DNA of 64,000 bases from DASWLF01 sp963768765. GTDB taxonomy: Bacteria > Desulfobacterota > Desulfobaccia > Desulfobaccales > 0-14-0-80-60-11. The stretch covers positions 248,001 through 312,000 of the forward strand of contig CAVYJK010000021.1 in the NCBI GenBank assembly GCA_963768765.1, in the 5' to 3' direction. A model generated the notes under the pieces. That model was given only the letters and a program-made list of their open reading frames with translations, had not been told where the DNA came from and searched no databases. Of the stretch, positions 26,975 to 37,807 are shown one piece after another; position 1 is the first letter of the stretch; every line of letters begins with the position of its first letter. Made by a program: the position numbers and the translations under genes.

Positions 26975-27598
26975 ATGGCGGAAGAACGGTTTGCCGAGGA
27001 ACAGGCAGCGGTGTTGGGTCCCAGTATTGATAAGCTGCTGTCCATGATGGGGGCGGCCCGGGATGCCTTTAATCGCCATAGCCGCACCAGCCTGCAGCAG
27101 CTCCAGAACCTGGCCGGCGGGGTGGTGCAGGACTTCGCCGGGATTTTAGCGCAACTGAAGTCTCTCCTATCCAAGAAACCCGAAGCGGAACGCTTTGGCC
27201 TCATCCGGCTCCATGGTATTTTAAGCAGCCTGGAAATCGTCGGCCAGAACCTTGGGGGCCTGGTCCAGCCTCTCGAGAAAAAGATCAAGGACGGAGTGCT
27301 GTTTTCCGACAAGGCGGTCACCCAGACCAACTATCTCTTTGACCAGCACGCGGGCATGATTCGCTCCATCCTGGACATTGTCAAGACCGACAACGACTTT
27401 CTGAAGAAATACCTCCTGGAAGAAGCCCGGAAACTGGTCCAGGCCTGCGCCGACTTCGCCACGGAGCATGAGGACCGCCTCATCGAGGGAGTTTGTCTGC
27501 CCCAGGCGGCCCCCATCTTTCTGGCCATTCTGGACCGCTTCCGGACCATCGGCGAGCACGAAATGGAGCTGGCCAACCTTCTGGCCAAGAAACCATAG
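26975..27598 (+). CDS. Helical cytosolic protein, unknown (207 aa)
   Basis: The family is not recognised. The protein is entirely helical by composition, without a signal or membrane segment. Repeated heptad-like stretches (ARDAFNRHSRTSLQQLQNLA, FDQHAGMIRSILDIVKTDND, ATEHEDRLIEGVCLP) suggest a PhoU-like or four-helix bundle. The start ATG 26975 follows AAGGAGAC at normal spacing. It lies upstream of the sigma-54-type regulator, separated by 250 bases with a palindrome. Confidence 0.65.
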   Translation: MAEERFAEEQAAVLGPSIDKLLSMMGAARDAFNRHSRTSLQQLQNLAGGVVQDFAGILAQLKSLLSKKPEAERFGLIRLHGILSSLEIVGQNLGGLVQPLEKKIKDGVLFSDKAVTQTNYLFDQHAGMIRSILDIVKTDNDFLKKYLLEEARKLVQACADFATEHEDRLIEGVCLPQAAPIFLAILDRFRTIGEHEMELANLLAKKP

Positions 27599-27704
27599 GA
27601 AACCCTGGGGGGCCGAATTGGCAAATTTATCAAGATTTGTGCCGGGGGAGGCCTTCATTCCCCTCGCCCGAAGTCGAACAAAATTGTCTTTACCCTGACC
27701 CGGA

Positions 27705-27724
27705 TTAAGACAAAAATGTCTTAA
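27705..27724. promoter_or_regulatory. Perfect palindrome, possible operator
   Basis: TTAAGACA, four A residues, TGTCTTAA. A related half-site (TTGTCTTTA) lies at about 27684-27692. It is AT-rich and weak as a hairpin, so a protein-binding site is more likely than a terminator. It lies about 120 bases before the activator gene at 27846 and could be its autoregulatory site. Confidence 0.4.
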
Positions 27725-27845
27725 CAATTCCTGATTTCTTTCCTGACAACCAACCTGCGGTTAATAAATTATTAATAAATTAAGGCAAATAGTCTGGAAA
27801 CGGCCAGATTTTGCCACCGGCATATTTCTTGCTTTAAATGACTAC

Positions 27846-29397
27846 ATGGAAACTAACCTCAGCGAACTGGAATTAAGGGTTCTCTATGAGATTAGTCAGA
27901 CCATGGGTCAGGCCCTCAATCTCCACCACGCCCTGGACTCCATCCTGAGGATTCTGGCCGGGGCCCTGGCCACCAGAAGGGCCACCGTCACTCTCAAAGA
28001 CACCGAAACCGGCCACCTAGTGGCCGCCGCCACCTACGGCCTCACCCCCGAAGAGAAGCAACGGGGGAGAGTTTCGCCTGGACGAGGAATTGGCCGCCCT
28101 CGTGTGGCGCACTGCCCGACCTTTCGTGGTGCCCCGGGCGGGCCAGGAGCCTTTGTTCTTAAATGAAACCACCTCCCCGTCCGTCGACCAAAGCCAGGTT
28201 TCTTTTATCGGAGCGCCCATCGTTCTTGAGGGCTTCCCCCTGGGGATCCTGAGTGTGGACCGACTCTTCGGGGCGGAGGTTTCACTTAAGGAGGATGCCG
28301 GGTTCCTGGGCACCGTCGCCTCGCTCATTGCCCAAATTGTCAACCTCAACCTGCAGGTTAAAGCCCGGGAAGAGTCCTGGCAGCGCGAGAACCTGTCGCT
28401 GAAGGCCGAACTTTCGGAAAAATCGCAGCATCTTCTTATCGTGGGCAAAAGCCCCGCCATTCTGGAAATCCAGCACCAGCTCAAAAAAGTGGTTCCCAGC
28501 CGGGCCTCCGTCCTGCTGGTGGGGGAATCCGGGTCCGGCAGGACCCTCATCGGCCGGGTCATCCATGAGCTGAGCCCCAGGGCCAAGTATCCCTTTTTGA
28601 AAATAAACTGCTCCTCCTTGCCGGAGCCTTTGCTGGAATCGGAATTGTTCGGTTTTGAGAAAGACGCCTTCCCCGGGGCGGTGAGGGCCAAACCCGGACG
28701 CCTGGAGGAAGCGGACGGCGGCAGTATCTTTCTCGATGAAGTGGAGGCCCTGTCCCCGGCGCTCCAGGCCAAGCTCCTGAGATTGTTGCAAGAGCGGGAA
28801 TTTGAGCGCCTGGGTGGCAGCCGCACCAGGAAGATCGACGTCCGCATTATTGCGGCCACCACCGTCCAGCTGGCCGATGCGGTGGCCGACGGAGCCTTCC
28901 GGGAGGACCTGTACTACCTCCTGAGTGTCTTCCCCATCCGAGTGCCGCCTCTGCGGAGGCGCCGGGAAGACATCCCCCCGCTCCTCAACCACTTTTTGGA
29001 CCAGGTCTCCGAGGAATACGGCCGCCGTTTTTATTTCACCCGCAAGGCCGTGGAGATCCTGGCGGAATACAGCTGGCCCGGCAACGTCCGGGAGATGGAA
29101 AACCTGGTGGAAAGGGTCTGCCTCATGGTGGAAGGCTCGGAAATCGACCTCAAGGATCTCCCCTCCTACCTTTCCCCGGCCGGCAAAAAGGCGGAGACGG
29201 AAGACCAGTCCTTTCTCTCCCGCTTGAAAGAAATGGAAAAAAGGGAGATCGTGGCCGCCCTGGAGCGCAACCACTGGATCCAGTCCCAGGCCGCCGTGGA
29301 CCTGGGCCTGACCCTCCGGCAGATCGGCTACCGGGTCAAGCAGTTCGGTCTGGAAAAGCTCATCAAGGAACAGCGGGGCCAGATGCGGTCGGGCTAG
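27846..29397 (+). CDS. GAF-AAA+-Fis sigma-54-type activator (frameshifted; altered GAFTGA)
   Basis: Two frames join if one G is removed from the run 28063-28067, giving about 516 residues. The order is an N-terminal GAF sensor (about 20-165), an AAA+ domain (about 195-430) and a NifA-like Fis helix-turn-helix (QAAVDLGLTLRQIGYRVKQF). Walker A is GESGSGRT (Arg for the usual Lys before Thr), Walker B GGSIFLDEVE, and the arginine-finger region FREDLYYLLSVFPIRVPPLR is normal. The sigma-54 contact loop, normally GAFTGA, reads DAFPGA. The target genes are unknown. The altered loop and Walker A raise doubt about ordinary sigma-54 activation. Confidence 0.8.
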
Positions 29398-29420
29398 CAA
29401 AAGCCATCTGCCAAAAAATA

Positions 29421-29525
29421 GTTACCACCAAGGGCACAAAGAACTCCAAGAAAATCCCCCTTTGGGACCAGCCTCAGGGGGATTATTTTTTTCCTTGGTA
29501 TCCTTGGTGTCCTTGGTGGTGGTTA
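29421..29525. repeat. CCACCAAG-type inverted repeat, copy 1
   Basis: The left arm (TTACCACCAAGGGCACAAAG) and right arm (CCTTGGTGTCCTTGGTGGTG, inverted) enclose about 40 bases. The second copy is at 51113-51222. It lies between the activator gene and the convergent phosphofructokinase gene. Confidence 0.8.
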
Positions 29526-29533
29526 AGTATTCT

Positions 29534-31252
29534 TCACCCCAGCGAATTCAGCTGCAGGGTGATGGGCTTGGTATCCGCACACGGGCCGCTGAACTGGATG
29601 GGCCCGGGGAAGCGGTAGTGGTCTTCCATGGCCCACTTGTTTCTTTCCCGCTCCAGAATCTTGAAGGCCGGGGATTCCAGGTCCACCTTCTGCTTGGCGA
29701 TCACCAGCTCCAGCCTGCCGGTGCGCTCTTCCAGGTGCATCAGGGGCGCCAGGGGGATGCCGATGGGTTGCCACTCCGCCACCGGCCGGTGCAGGTCCCT
29801 GACGGCCGCCATGTAGCCCGTGGCCCCGTTGGCCAACAGGCTGTACGCCGTAAACCCCAGGTTGTAGGTGTAGTCGCAGTCGAACTTGGTGGGGAAGGTG
29901 CCCCGACCGTCATAGCCGTAGTAGTGGTTCTGGGTGCGGAAGGTGCCCTTGTAGATCCCCTTGGCCCGCTGCTTGCGGAGATAGGTGGCCACCATCTCCA
30001 GCAGGATGCGCTCGGTGTTGACCAGGGCGTATTGAAAGTTGCCGTGGCTGTCCCGGGGCAGCAGCAGGCCCCGCTGGAGCAGCGACGGGAAGCCCAGGAA
30101 GACGCGGCTGTCGTAGTCCTGCCAGATATCGCTGTTGTCGATGAGCGCCACCTGGTCCTCAAAGGAGAGCTTGTGGAAGGATTCCTCTTCCGAGGCCTCC
30201 CGGTTGTACGCGGCGCTGATGTAGCTGATCTTGATGATCAGGATGTTGACTTCGTGGATGAACTCCAGGATGCCCTCGGGGATCAGGATGGTGCCGTAAT
30301 TTCTCCCCAGCTTGGCCCGCTCCACCACCACGTCGGCGATGAGGCGCACCACGTGGTGGATGGTGAGCTCCCGCTCCTCGATCTCCTCGCCGATGAGGAT
30401 GACGTTGGGATGGGTCTGGAAGGCCACTTCCAGGGCGATGTGGGAGGCGCTGCGGCCCATGAGGCGGTTGAAATGCCAGTACTTCAAGTCGGATTTGCAG
30501 TCGGAGGCGAGGTTGCCGATCTCGGTGGCGAAGGCCATGCAGGCCGAGTGGTAGCCGAAGGGGATTTGCAAGAGGCCCGGCACCTGCAGGTCGCCGTCGA
30601 TGGTCTTGGGGATGCCGATGACCTGGGTGCCGATTTCTCTGAGATTCTCCGCCAGGAAGGCGGCGTTGGTGTTGGAGTCGTCGCCCCCCACCACCACCAG
30701 CCCCGACAGCTTCAGGTCGACGCAGGTCTGCCGGCACCGGGCCATCTTCTCGGCGTTGTCGATCTTGTCCCGGTCGGTGCCCAGCATATGGAAGCCGCCG
30801 GAATTGCGGTGCAGGTCCACCATCTCCCGGGTGATTTCCCGGTGCTGGTTGGTGATGATGCCCTTGGGGCCGGCCAGGAAGCCGATAAGCTGGCTCTCCG
30901 GATTGGCCCTTTTGGCGGCCTCGAAGACCCCGGCGATGACGTTGTGCCCGCCGGGGGCCGGACCGCCGGAAAGGACGATGCCGATTCTCCGGGGCGGCTC
31001 TGGACGCGGCCCGGCTGCCGGCACGATTTCCACCAGTTGGTTCCGGCTCACGAAGGGCAGCTGTTCCTGGGCCACCCGCAGCACTTCCAGGTCGAAACCC
31101 GGCAGGGGACGGGTGGCGCCGGTGCCAGCCGCCAGCCGCGGGCACAGGCGGGGTTGATAGGACCGCCGCTCCACCCCGAACCGGGTCTCGCGGCCCAGGA
31201 GTTCCTCCATCATCTGCTGATCTTGAGTCTGGCCACGGTGCTGGCCGGTCAT
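29534..31252 (-). CDS. pfp: PPi-dependent 6-phosphofructokinase (PFP), long form
   Basis: The 572-residue enzyme reversibly phosphorylates fructose 6-phosphate with pyrophosphate. Motifs are GGPAPGGHNVI (phosphate loop), GGDDSNTNAAFLAE (the second Asp excludes ATP and marks PPi users) and GIPKTIDGDLQVPG (catalytic Asp). Length fits the plant-like long PFP class, with an N-terminal extension and insert. I chose ATG 31252, preceded by CAGGAGAGCC; the frame extends 18 codons further upstream without support. It is the last gene of the minus-strand sugar-phosphate cluster but is set apart by two repeat elements, so it may have its own promoter. Confidence 0.92.
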   Translation of the reverse strand: MTGQHRGQTQDQQMMEELLGRETRFGVERRSYQPRLCPRLAAGTGATRPLPGFDLEVLRVAQEQLPFVSRNQLVEIVPAAGPRPEPPRRIGIVLSGGPAPGGHNVIAGVFEAAKRANPESQLIGFLAGPKGIITNQHREITREMVDLHRNSGGFHMLGTDRDKIDNAEKMARCRQTCVDLKLSGLVVVGGDDSNTNAAFLAENLREIGTQVIGIPKTIDGDLQVPGLLQIPFGYHSACMAFATEIGNLASDCKSDLKYWHFNRLMGRSASHIALEVAFQTHPNVILIGEEIEERELTIHHVVRLIADVVVERAKLGRNYGTILIPEGILEFIHEVNILIIKISYISAAYNREASEEESFHKLSFEDQVALIDNSDIWQDYDSRVFLGFPSLLQRGLLLPRDSHGNFQYALVNTERILLEMVATYLRKQRAKGIYKGTFRTQNHYYGYDGRGTFPTKFDCDYTYNLGFTAYSLLANGATGYMAAVRDLHRPVAEWQPIGIPLAPLMHLEERTGRLELVIAKQKVDLESPAFKILERERNKWAMEDHYRFPGPIQFSGPCADTKPITLQLNSLG

Positions 31253-31278
31253 CTCGGCTCTCCTGCTCTGAAAAGTTT

Positions 31279-31408
31279 GGTGGCACAGCCGCCCTCGGCT
31301 GTGCACCTAAGGTGCGCCCTGCATACCGATACATACAGATGGTGGCGGGCACGGAGGCCCGCCCCACCGATCTTTTCATGCTTTACGGGTGAGCCCCAGG
31401 CTCATGAG
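31279..31408. repeat. Modular hairpin element, divergent copy (E1)
   Basis: It starts GGTGGCACAGCCGCCC with a GGCTGTGC stem, carries a GGCGGG...CCCGCC hairpin in the middle, and ends with the shared tail TTTTCATGCTTTACGGGTGA followed by GCCCCAGGCTCATGA. It has about 30 more bases than E2-E4. Confidence 0.7.
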
Positions 31409-31443
31409 CAACTGCCGTGAAAAGTTCTTCAAAAAAAGTCTTT

Positions 31444-31540
31444 AGTGGCACCGGTGTCTCGCCGGTGCTGTAGGGGCGGGTTTAAAACCCGCCCCTACCC
31501 GTCATTTTCATGATTTATGGGTGGGCCAAAGTCCCATGAA
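31444..31540. repeat. Modular hairpin element, copy E2
   Basis: Hairpin 1 is GCACCGGTGTCTCGCCGGTGC. Hairpin 2 is GGGGCGGGTTTAAAACCCGC followed by CCC. The tail is GTCATTTTCATGATTTATGG. Same build as E3 and E4. Confidence 0.85.
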
Positions 31541-31654
31541 TGCATTTGCAAGTTACCGTGGGGCCAGATGAATGTGGAGCAGGCGTTCACACCTGCTCAA
31601 GAATAGCCGGGGCGGCTGTTCCCCCATTGGCGCCCCTTTCCGCCAAGGGACTTG

Positions 31655-32314
31655 CTATTTCATCCTCTCCTTCAATTTCCGCACGTTTTCCGCCAGGGGC
31701 CGGTCGTTGAAGATGCCGGAGCCCGACACCAAGACGTCCGCCCCCGCGGCCACCAGGTCGTCGATGGTGTCCAGGTGCACCCCGCCGTCCACCTCGATGA
31801 GCACGTCCAACTCCTGCTCGTCGATCAGCTGTCGGAGCCGCCTGATCTTGGGCAGGACCCCCCGGATGAACTTTTGCCCGGAAAACCCCGGGTTCACCGT
31901 CATCAACAGGACCATGTCCACTTCCTTGAGGACGTATTCCAGGCAGCTCAAGGGGGTGTGCGGATTCAGGGTCACCGCGGCTTTGGCCCCCAGCTCCTTG
32001 ATGTTCTGGATGAGGCCCTCCAGGTGCACCGTGGCTTCCACGTGGATCCCCAGCCAGTCGGCCCCCGCCGCCACGAACTGCTCCAGATAGCGCTCCGGAT
32101 TGCTGATCATCAGGTGCACGTCCAGGGGCAGCTTGGTGGTCTGACGGATGGCCCTGGTTACCGCCGGGCCGATGGTGATGTTAGGGACGAAGTGCCCGTC
32201 CATGACGTCCACGTGGATCCAGTCCACCCCGGCCCGCTCCGCTTCCTTGACCTGCTCCGCCAGGCGCCCGAAATCCGCAGATAAGATGGAGGCAGAAAGC
32301 TTTCCCATGGTCAT
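31655..32314 (-). CDS. rpe: Ribulose-phosphate 3-epimerase
   Basis: The 219-residue TIM-barrel enzyme interconverts ribulose 5-phosphate and xylulose 5-phosphate. Motifs are SASILSADFGRLAEQV, the metal site and catalytic Asp in WIHVDVMDGHFVPN, LDVHLMI, TVNPGFSGQKF and EVDGGVHLDT. Length is normal. The start is ATG 32314 (MTMGKLSAS) or the ATG two codons on. It follows the GNAT gene by about 90 bases and serves the non-oxidative pentose phosphate branch with rpiB, tkt and tal-pgi from the same cluster. Confidence 0.95.
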   Translation of the reverse strand: MTMGKLSASILSADFGRLAEQVKEAERAGVDWIHVDVMDGHFVPNITIGPAVTRAIRQTTKLPLDVHLMISNPERYLEQFVAAGADWLGIHVEATVHLEGLIQNIKELGAKAAVTLNPHTPLSCLEYVLKEVDMVLLMTVNPGFSGQKFIRGVLPKIRRLRQLIDEQELDVLIEVDGGVHLDTIDDLVAAGADVLVSGSGIFNDRPLAENVRKLKERMK

Positions 32315-32406
32315 CCAACTTTCTTTTCTGATGTGGGGGAAGTAATTCCCCCGGCCAACTTACCCCGGTTTGCGGATAAAAATCAAGCGCGCCTTGGGGG
32401 CAAAGA

Positions 32407-33174
32407 TCATTCCCGGCCAGCCGACCGGGCGTTGAAGGCCTCCAGGTTCTGCCAGAGGCGGCGCAGTTCGGGGTGCAACTGCCACTCCTCCGGTTTGGTG
32501 GCATACTGGTCGCCGTCATTGATGAACCTGTACATGTGGACTTCGCAGGCCCGGTACTCCTGCTGGTCCCCGGCCCAGCGGGTGAAGTTGCCGGGGAAGA
32601 TGCCGGCCACTTTCCACCCTTTCTCCAGTTTCAGGGTTTCCGCCTGGGTGATGGTATGCCAGGTTTCCAGGAAGGTGGTAAGGTATTCGGCTCCTGAGAC
32701 CTGGCACATCCAGGCCATCATTTGGCCCAGCACCCCCATGAGTCCCAGCTTCCGGTACTGGGGATGAGTACCGGCGAAGGTGTATTCGATCTGGAGATTT
32801 TTGTCGAATTTGGTCATCAAGGTGGCCGCGGCCAGGCGTCCGCTGGCCGCTTCTTCGGCCACCAGCATGCAACACGGCTTGCTCAGGGCGTCGGCCTCCC
32901 AGGTTTCCGCCAGGGCCATGCGGGCTGCGTACGCCTCCGGGTAGAGCATAAAGTCGTGAGACGAGCCGTAGAGTTCCGGGTAAGCGTGGCGCCAGAGTTC
33001 CGCGGCGGCCGTAAGGTCCACCCGGGCCAGGGGCCGCCCCACAAACCGCCCCTCCAGATGCTGTTGGGGCTCCGGTTTGACCCAGCGCACCACCTTGTCC
33101 CGCAGGGGGCGAGTCAGGCAACTCCGCCCCATTCCCCGAAAGGGCCGGTAGGGAGACATATCTAGCGTCCGCAT
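32407..33174 (-). CDS. GNAT-family N-acetyltransferase-like protein
   Basis: The 255-residue protein has a GNAT fold in its centre (about 70-200): MLVAEEAASGRLAAATLMTK for the core strands and THPQYRKLGLMGVLGQMMA for the acetyl-CoA loop (a variant of Q/RxxGxG/A). The N-terminal 60 residues and a His/Glu-rich end are not assigned. The substrate is unknown. ATG 33174 is preceded by TTGGAGGAGAAG. It lies inside the pentose phosphate cluster between rpe and pgl, possibly modifying a metabolite or enzyme of the pathway, but that is speculation. Confidence 0.75.
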   Translation of the reverse strand: MRTLDMSPYRPFRGMGRSCLTRPLRDKVVRWVKPEPQQHLEGRFVGRPLARVDLTAAAELWRHAYPELYGSSHDFMLYPEAYAARMALAETWEADALSKPCCMLVAEEAASGRLAAATLMTKFDKNLQIEYTFAGTHPQYRKLGLMGVLGQMMAWMCQVSGAEYLTTFLETWHTITQAETLKLEKGWKVAGIFPGNFTRWAGDQQEYRACEVHMYRFINDGDQYATKPEEWQLHPELRRLWQNLEAFNARSAGRE

Positions 33175-33429
33175 CTTCTCCTCCAATTAATCATGCGGGA
33201 TGTTGAGCGTTGAGAATCCAGACAATCATACCTGAGCCTGAGGCCCACCTCATACCATGAAAAGATTCCGCTATTCCTCAACAATCTGGAGCAATACCTG
33301 TAGCCGCAGGCTTTAGCCTGCGTTTAACGGGCGAGACGCCTGTGCCAGCGAACAACTTTAACAGGTTGCCGAAAGACTTCCTGGCCCAGGCTTTTTCGAG
33401 CCAACCAAGAGGGCTCATGGGGCAAGATG

Positions 33430-34145
33430 TCACTTCAACTCCGAGGCCGCCTCCTCATCCACCAGCCAGCGTAATTCGCCGGACTCCGGGCGAATGAGTT
33501 GGGCCGGCAGACGCCCTGGGTCATAGCCACCGTACAGGACTTCTTTGAGGACCCGTGCCTTGGCTGCCCCCGTCACCAGAAAGACCACCAACGCCGCCTG
33601 GTTGAAGATGGGGGCCGTCAGGGTGACCCGGTAAAGGTCCTGCTCGGCCACATAGATTGCCGCGGCCCATCGCTGCTGCTCGTGAATCACGGGGGCGCCG
33701 GGAAACAAGGAAGCCGTGTGGCCGTTTGCCCCCAGCCCCAGGAAGACCAGGTCCAGGCGGGGCGGCCCCCCGGCGAAAAATTCCCGAAGCTGCGCCTCGT
33801 ACCGGGCCGCCGCGGCCGCCGGCGCTGCGGCGCACTCGATGGGATGGACCTGGCTCCCGGAGATGGGCACCCGGTCCAGCCACACCTCCCGGGCCAGCCG
33901 GGCGTTGCTCCGGGGGTCATCCGGGGGCACGCAGCGCTCATCTCCCCAGAAGATGTGGATCCGGTCCCAGGGCGCCTGGTCCTTCCAGGACGCCTGCCCC
34001 AGAAGCTCGTAAGTGCGCCGGGGAGTGTGCCCTCCCGATAGGGCCACGCCGAAGCGCCCCCGGGCGGCTGTGGCCTGCTGCGCCTGCCGGACGAAGAGGG
34101 CCGCCGCCGCCTGGCTCAAGGCCTCCAGGTCGGGGTAGACCCGGA

Positions 34146-34149
<4 letters not shown>
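33430..34149 (-). CDS. pgl: 6-phosphogluconolactonase
   Basis: The 239-residue DevB-type enzyme hydrolyses 6-phosphogluconolactone. Motifs are FGVALSGGHTPRRTYELL, IHIFWGDERCVPPDDPRSN and LGLGANGHTASLFPG, which are the phosphate-binding and active-site segments. The most likely start is GTG 34149, whose GTGA overlaps the zwf stop by four bases. A start further upstream at 34194 would run deep into zwf. Overlap coupling with zwf fits the channel from glucose 6-phosphate to 6-phosphogluconate. Confidence 0.93.
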
Positions 34150-35699
<1,550 letters not shown>

Positions 35700-35710
35700 A
35701 TCCAACCTCC

Positions 35711-37129
35711 TCAGTCCTTGCTCCATTCGGTATGGAAGCTGCCAGGGGCATCCACCCGCTCGTAGGTGTGCGCCCCAAAAAAATCCCGTTGCGCCTGGAT
35801 CAGGTTGGCCGGCAGCCGGGAGCTGCGATAGGCGTCAAAATAGGCCAGGGAAGCCATCAGCGCCGGGGCCGGCAACCCTAACTCCGCGGCCGCTCCCACC
35901 ACGTCCCGCAAGTCGGTCTGGCGACCCAGGAATTCTTGCCCCAGGTGCGGGTCCAGGAGCAGGTTGGCGAGATCCGGCCGGTTCTTATAGGCCGCCCGGA
36001 TGTCCTCCAGCAGGGCCGCCCGGATGATGCAGCCCCCCCGCCAGATGCGCGCCACCGCTTCCAGGTCCAGCCCGTAGCCGTAAGTCTCGGAGGCCTTCTT
36101 CAGCAGGGCCAGGCCCTGGGCATAGGTGACGATCATCCCGGCGTACAGGGCGTTTTTTAGCTTATTGATGAATTGCTGCTGGTCCCCGCCGAAAGCGATG
36201 CGGGGACCTTTTAGCAACCTTGAGGCCGCCTGCCGTTCCTCCTTGTAGCCCGACAGGTCCCGCATCACCACCGCCACATCTATGGTGGGGGTGGCCATCT
36301 GCAGGTCCATGGCGTCCCAGGAAGTCCACATACCGGTGCCCTTCTGCTTGGCCTGGTCGAGAATCACTTCCACCAGGGGCTTGCCGGTGCGCTCATCTTT
36401 GCGGCCCAAAATCCTGGCGGTGATCTCCACCAGGAAGGAGTTCAACTCCCCCTGGTTCCAGCTCTCATAGATATCCTTGAGAGCCTGGGGTTTCAACCCG
36501 AGGCATCGTTTCAGCAGGTCATAGGTCTCGGCGATGAGTTCCATGATGCCGTATTCGATGCCGTTGTGGACCATCTTGACGTAGTCCCCGGCGGACCCGG
36601 GCCCCAGGTAAGTGACGCACGGCTCGCCGTTCACCTTGGCCGCCGCCGCTTCCATGATGGGCCGGATGCGTTCGTAACCGGCCTTGGGCCCCCCGGGCAT
36701 CAGGCTGGGGCCATAGCGGGCCCCGGCTTCGCCCCCGGAGATGCCCATGCCCATGTAGAGCAGGCCTTTGCCGGAAATCTGCTTGGCTCTCCGGTTGGTG
36801 TCGGTGAAATGCGAGTTGCCGCTGTCGATGAGCAGATCGCCCGATTCCAGAAAAGGCAAGAGTTCCTGAATCACCGCATCCACCGGGTCCCCGGCCGCCA
36901 CCAGCATGATGACGGCCCGGGGCTTCTTCAGGAGGCCGGCGAACTCCTTCAGGCTGTAGCCCGCCCGGATGTCCCGGTCGCCCACCTCGTTTTCCAGGAA
37001 TTCCCTGGTCTTTTCGGCGGTCCGGTTATACACGGCCACCGCAAAGCCGTGGTCCGCGACATTCAACACGAAGTTCCGGCCCATCACGCCCAGGCCGATC
37101 AGCCCGATGTCACATCCCTGGTTGCTCAT
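35711..37129 (-). CDS. gnd: 6-phosphogluconate dehydrogenase, decarboxylating
   Basis: The 472-residue enzyme converts 6-phosphogluconate to ribulose 5-phosphate with NADP+ reduction. IGLIGLGVMGRNFVLNVADH forms the nucleotide site, MGISGGEAGARYGPSLMPGG the substrate loop and DYVKMVHNGIEYGIMELIAE the catalytic Lys region. The length of about 470 matches the dimeric long form. It follows the HAD gene by 54 bases and precedes zwf by 11. Confidence 0.96.
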   Translation of the reverse strand: MSNQGCDIGLIGLGVMGRNFVLNVADHGFAVAVYNRTAEKTREFLENEVGDRDIRAGYSLKEFAGLLKKPRAVIMLVAAGDPVDAVIQELLPFLESGDLLIDSGNSHFTDTNRRAKQISGKGLLYMGMGISGGEAGARYGPSLMPGGPKAGYERIRPIMEAAAAKVNGEPCVTYLGPGSAGDYVKMVHNGIEYGIMELIAETYDLLKRCLGLKPQALKDIYESWNQGELNSFLVEITARILGRKDERTGKPLVEVILDQAKQKGTGMWTSWDAMDLQMATPTIDVAVVMRDLSGYKEERQAASRLLKGPRIAFGGDQQQFINKLKNALYAGMIVTYAQGLALLKKASETYGYGLDLEAVARIWRGGCIIRAALLEDIRAAYKNRPDLANLLLDPHLGQEFLGRQTDLRDVVGAAAELGLPAPALMASLAYFDAYRSSRLPANLIQAQRDFFGAHTYERVDAPGSFHTEWSKD

Positions 37130-37183
37130 AAGAACTCTCCCGCTTTGTCACCCTACCCCTTTCCCACACCCTTCCGCAAGCCC

Positions 37184-37807
37184 TCACCCCTCCAGGCTCA
37201 ACCCCAAGGCCGCCAGCGCAGCTTTGGTGGACTCGAAGCCGGTGTGGTGGATGCCGTTAATTCCCAACCCCCGGGCCACTTCCACGAACATGGCCCGGTC
37301 ATCGATGTACACCGATTCCTCCGGCATCACCTGGGCGCAGTCCAGGGCCAGGCGGTAGAGGTCGGCGTCCGGTTTGCGGTAGTGGACAAAGCAGGAAGAG
37401 ATAAAAAAATCCACAAATGAGCCCAGCTGGAATTTCTTGATGCGGTAGCGGGTGAGTTCCAGGCCTTCGTTGCTCACCGTGGCCACCTTGAGACCGTACT
37501 TGCCTTTCAAACCCTTGATCAGGTCCGCGGTTTGCATCATTTCCGGCTTTTGCTGGGATTGGGCGAACATGTAAGCCTTGAAATCTTCCCGGGTGAAGGG
37601 CCGGTCTTCATAGAAGACCAACCGGGTCAGATACTCATCCAGGCTCAGCTTGCCTTCCTCGTAAGTGTCGAAGGTCAGGTGGTGCCGCTCGTCCATCTCT
37701 TCGTAATCCAGGTTGAAGATCTCGGCCGCCTGCCGGCGCATGTGCCGGTCCCAGCCATTGGTGAGCATGACGTTGCCGATATCCAGAAAAATAGTGTTGA
37801 TGTTCAT
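37184..37807 (-). CDS. HAD-superfamily sugar phosphatase-like hydrolase
   Basis: The 207-residue protein opens with HAD motif I in the DxGN form (IFLDIGNVMLTNGWDRH), as in YihX-type hexose-phosphate phosphatases. Motif II lies in LKVATVSNEGLELTRYR, the Lys in HYRKPDADLY and motif IV in SVYIDDRAMFVEVA. A small alpha-helical cap spans about 20-85. A sugar phosphate substrate is likely from context: it overlaps the tal-pgi start region on one side (four bases) and precedes gnd on the other. Confidence 0.88.
   Translation of the reverse strand: MNINTIFLDIGNVMLTNGWDRHMRRQAAEIFNLDYEEMDERHHLTFDTYEEGKLSLDEYLTRLVFYEDRPFTREDFKAYMFAQSQQKPEMMQTADLIKGLKGKYGLKVATVSNEGLELTRYRIKKFQLGSFVDFFISSCFVHYRKPDADLYRLALDCAQVMPEESVYIDDRAMFVEVARGLGINGIHHTGFESTKAALAALGLSLEG

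Larger units (their letters stand above)
31253..31654. other. Intergenic region filled by two repeat elements
   Basis: About 400 bases between rpe and pfp hold two copies of the modular hairpin element (31279-31408 and 31444-31540). The rest contains no gene. Confidence 0.7.

Noticed and set aside
29462..31420. Plus-strand open frame of about 650 codons opposite pfp
   Set aside because: Antisense to a gene with full PPi-PFK motifs; no ribosome site and no recognisable domain.
31279..31540. CRISPR-like array from repeated palindromes
   Set aside because: There are only two non-identical elements side by side, without regular spacers or cas genes. They belong to a dispersed hairpin repeat family.
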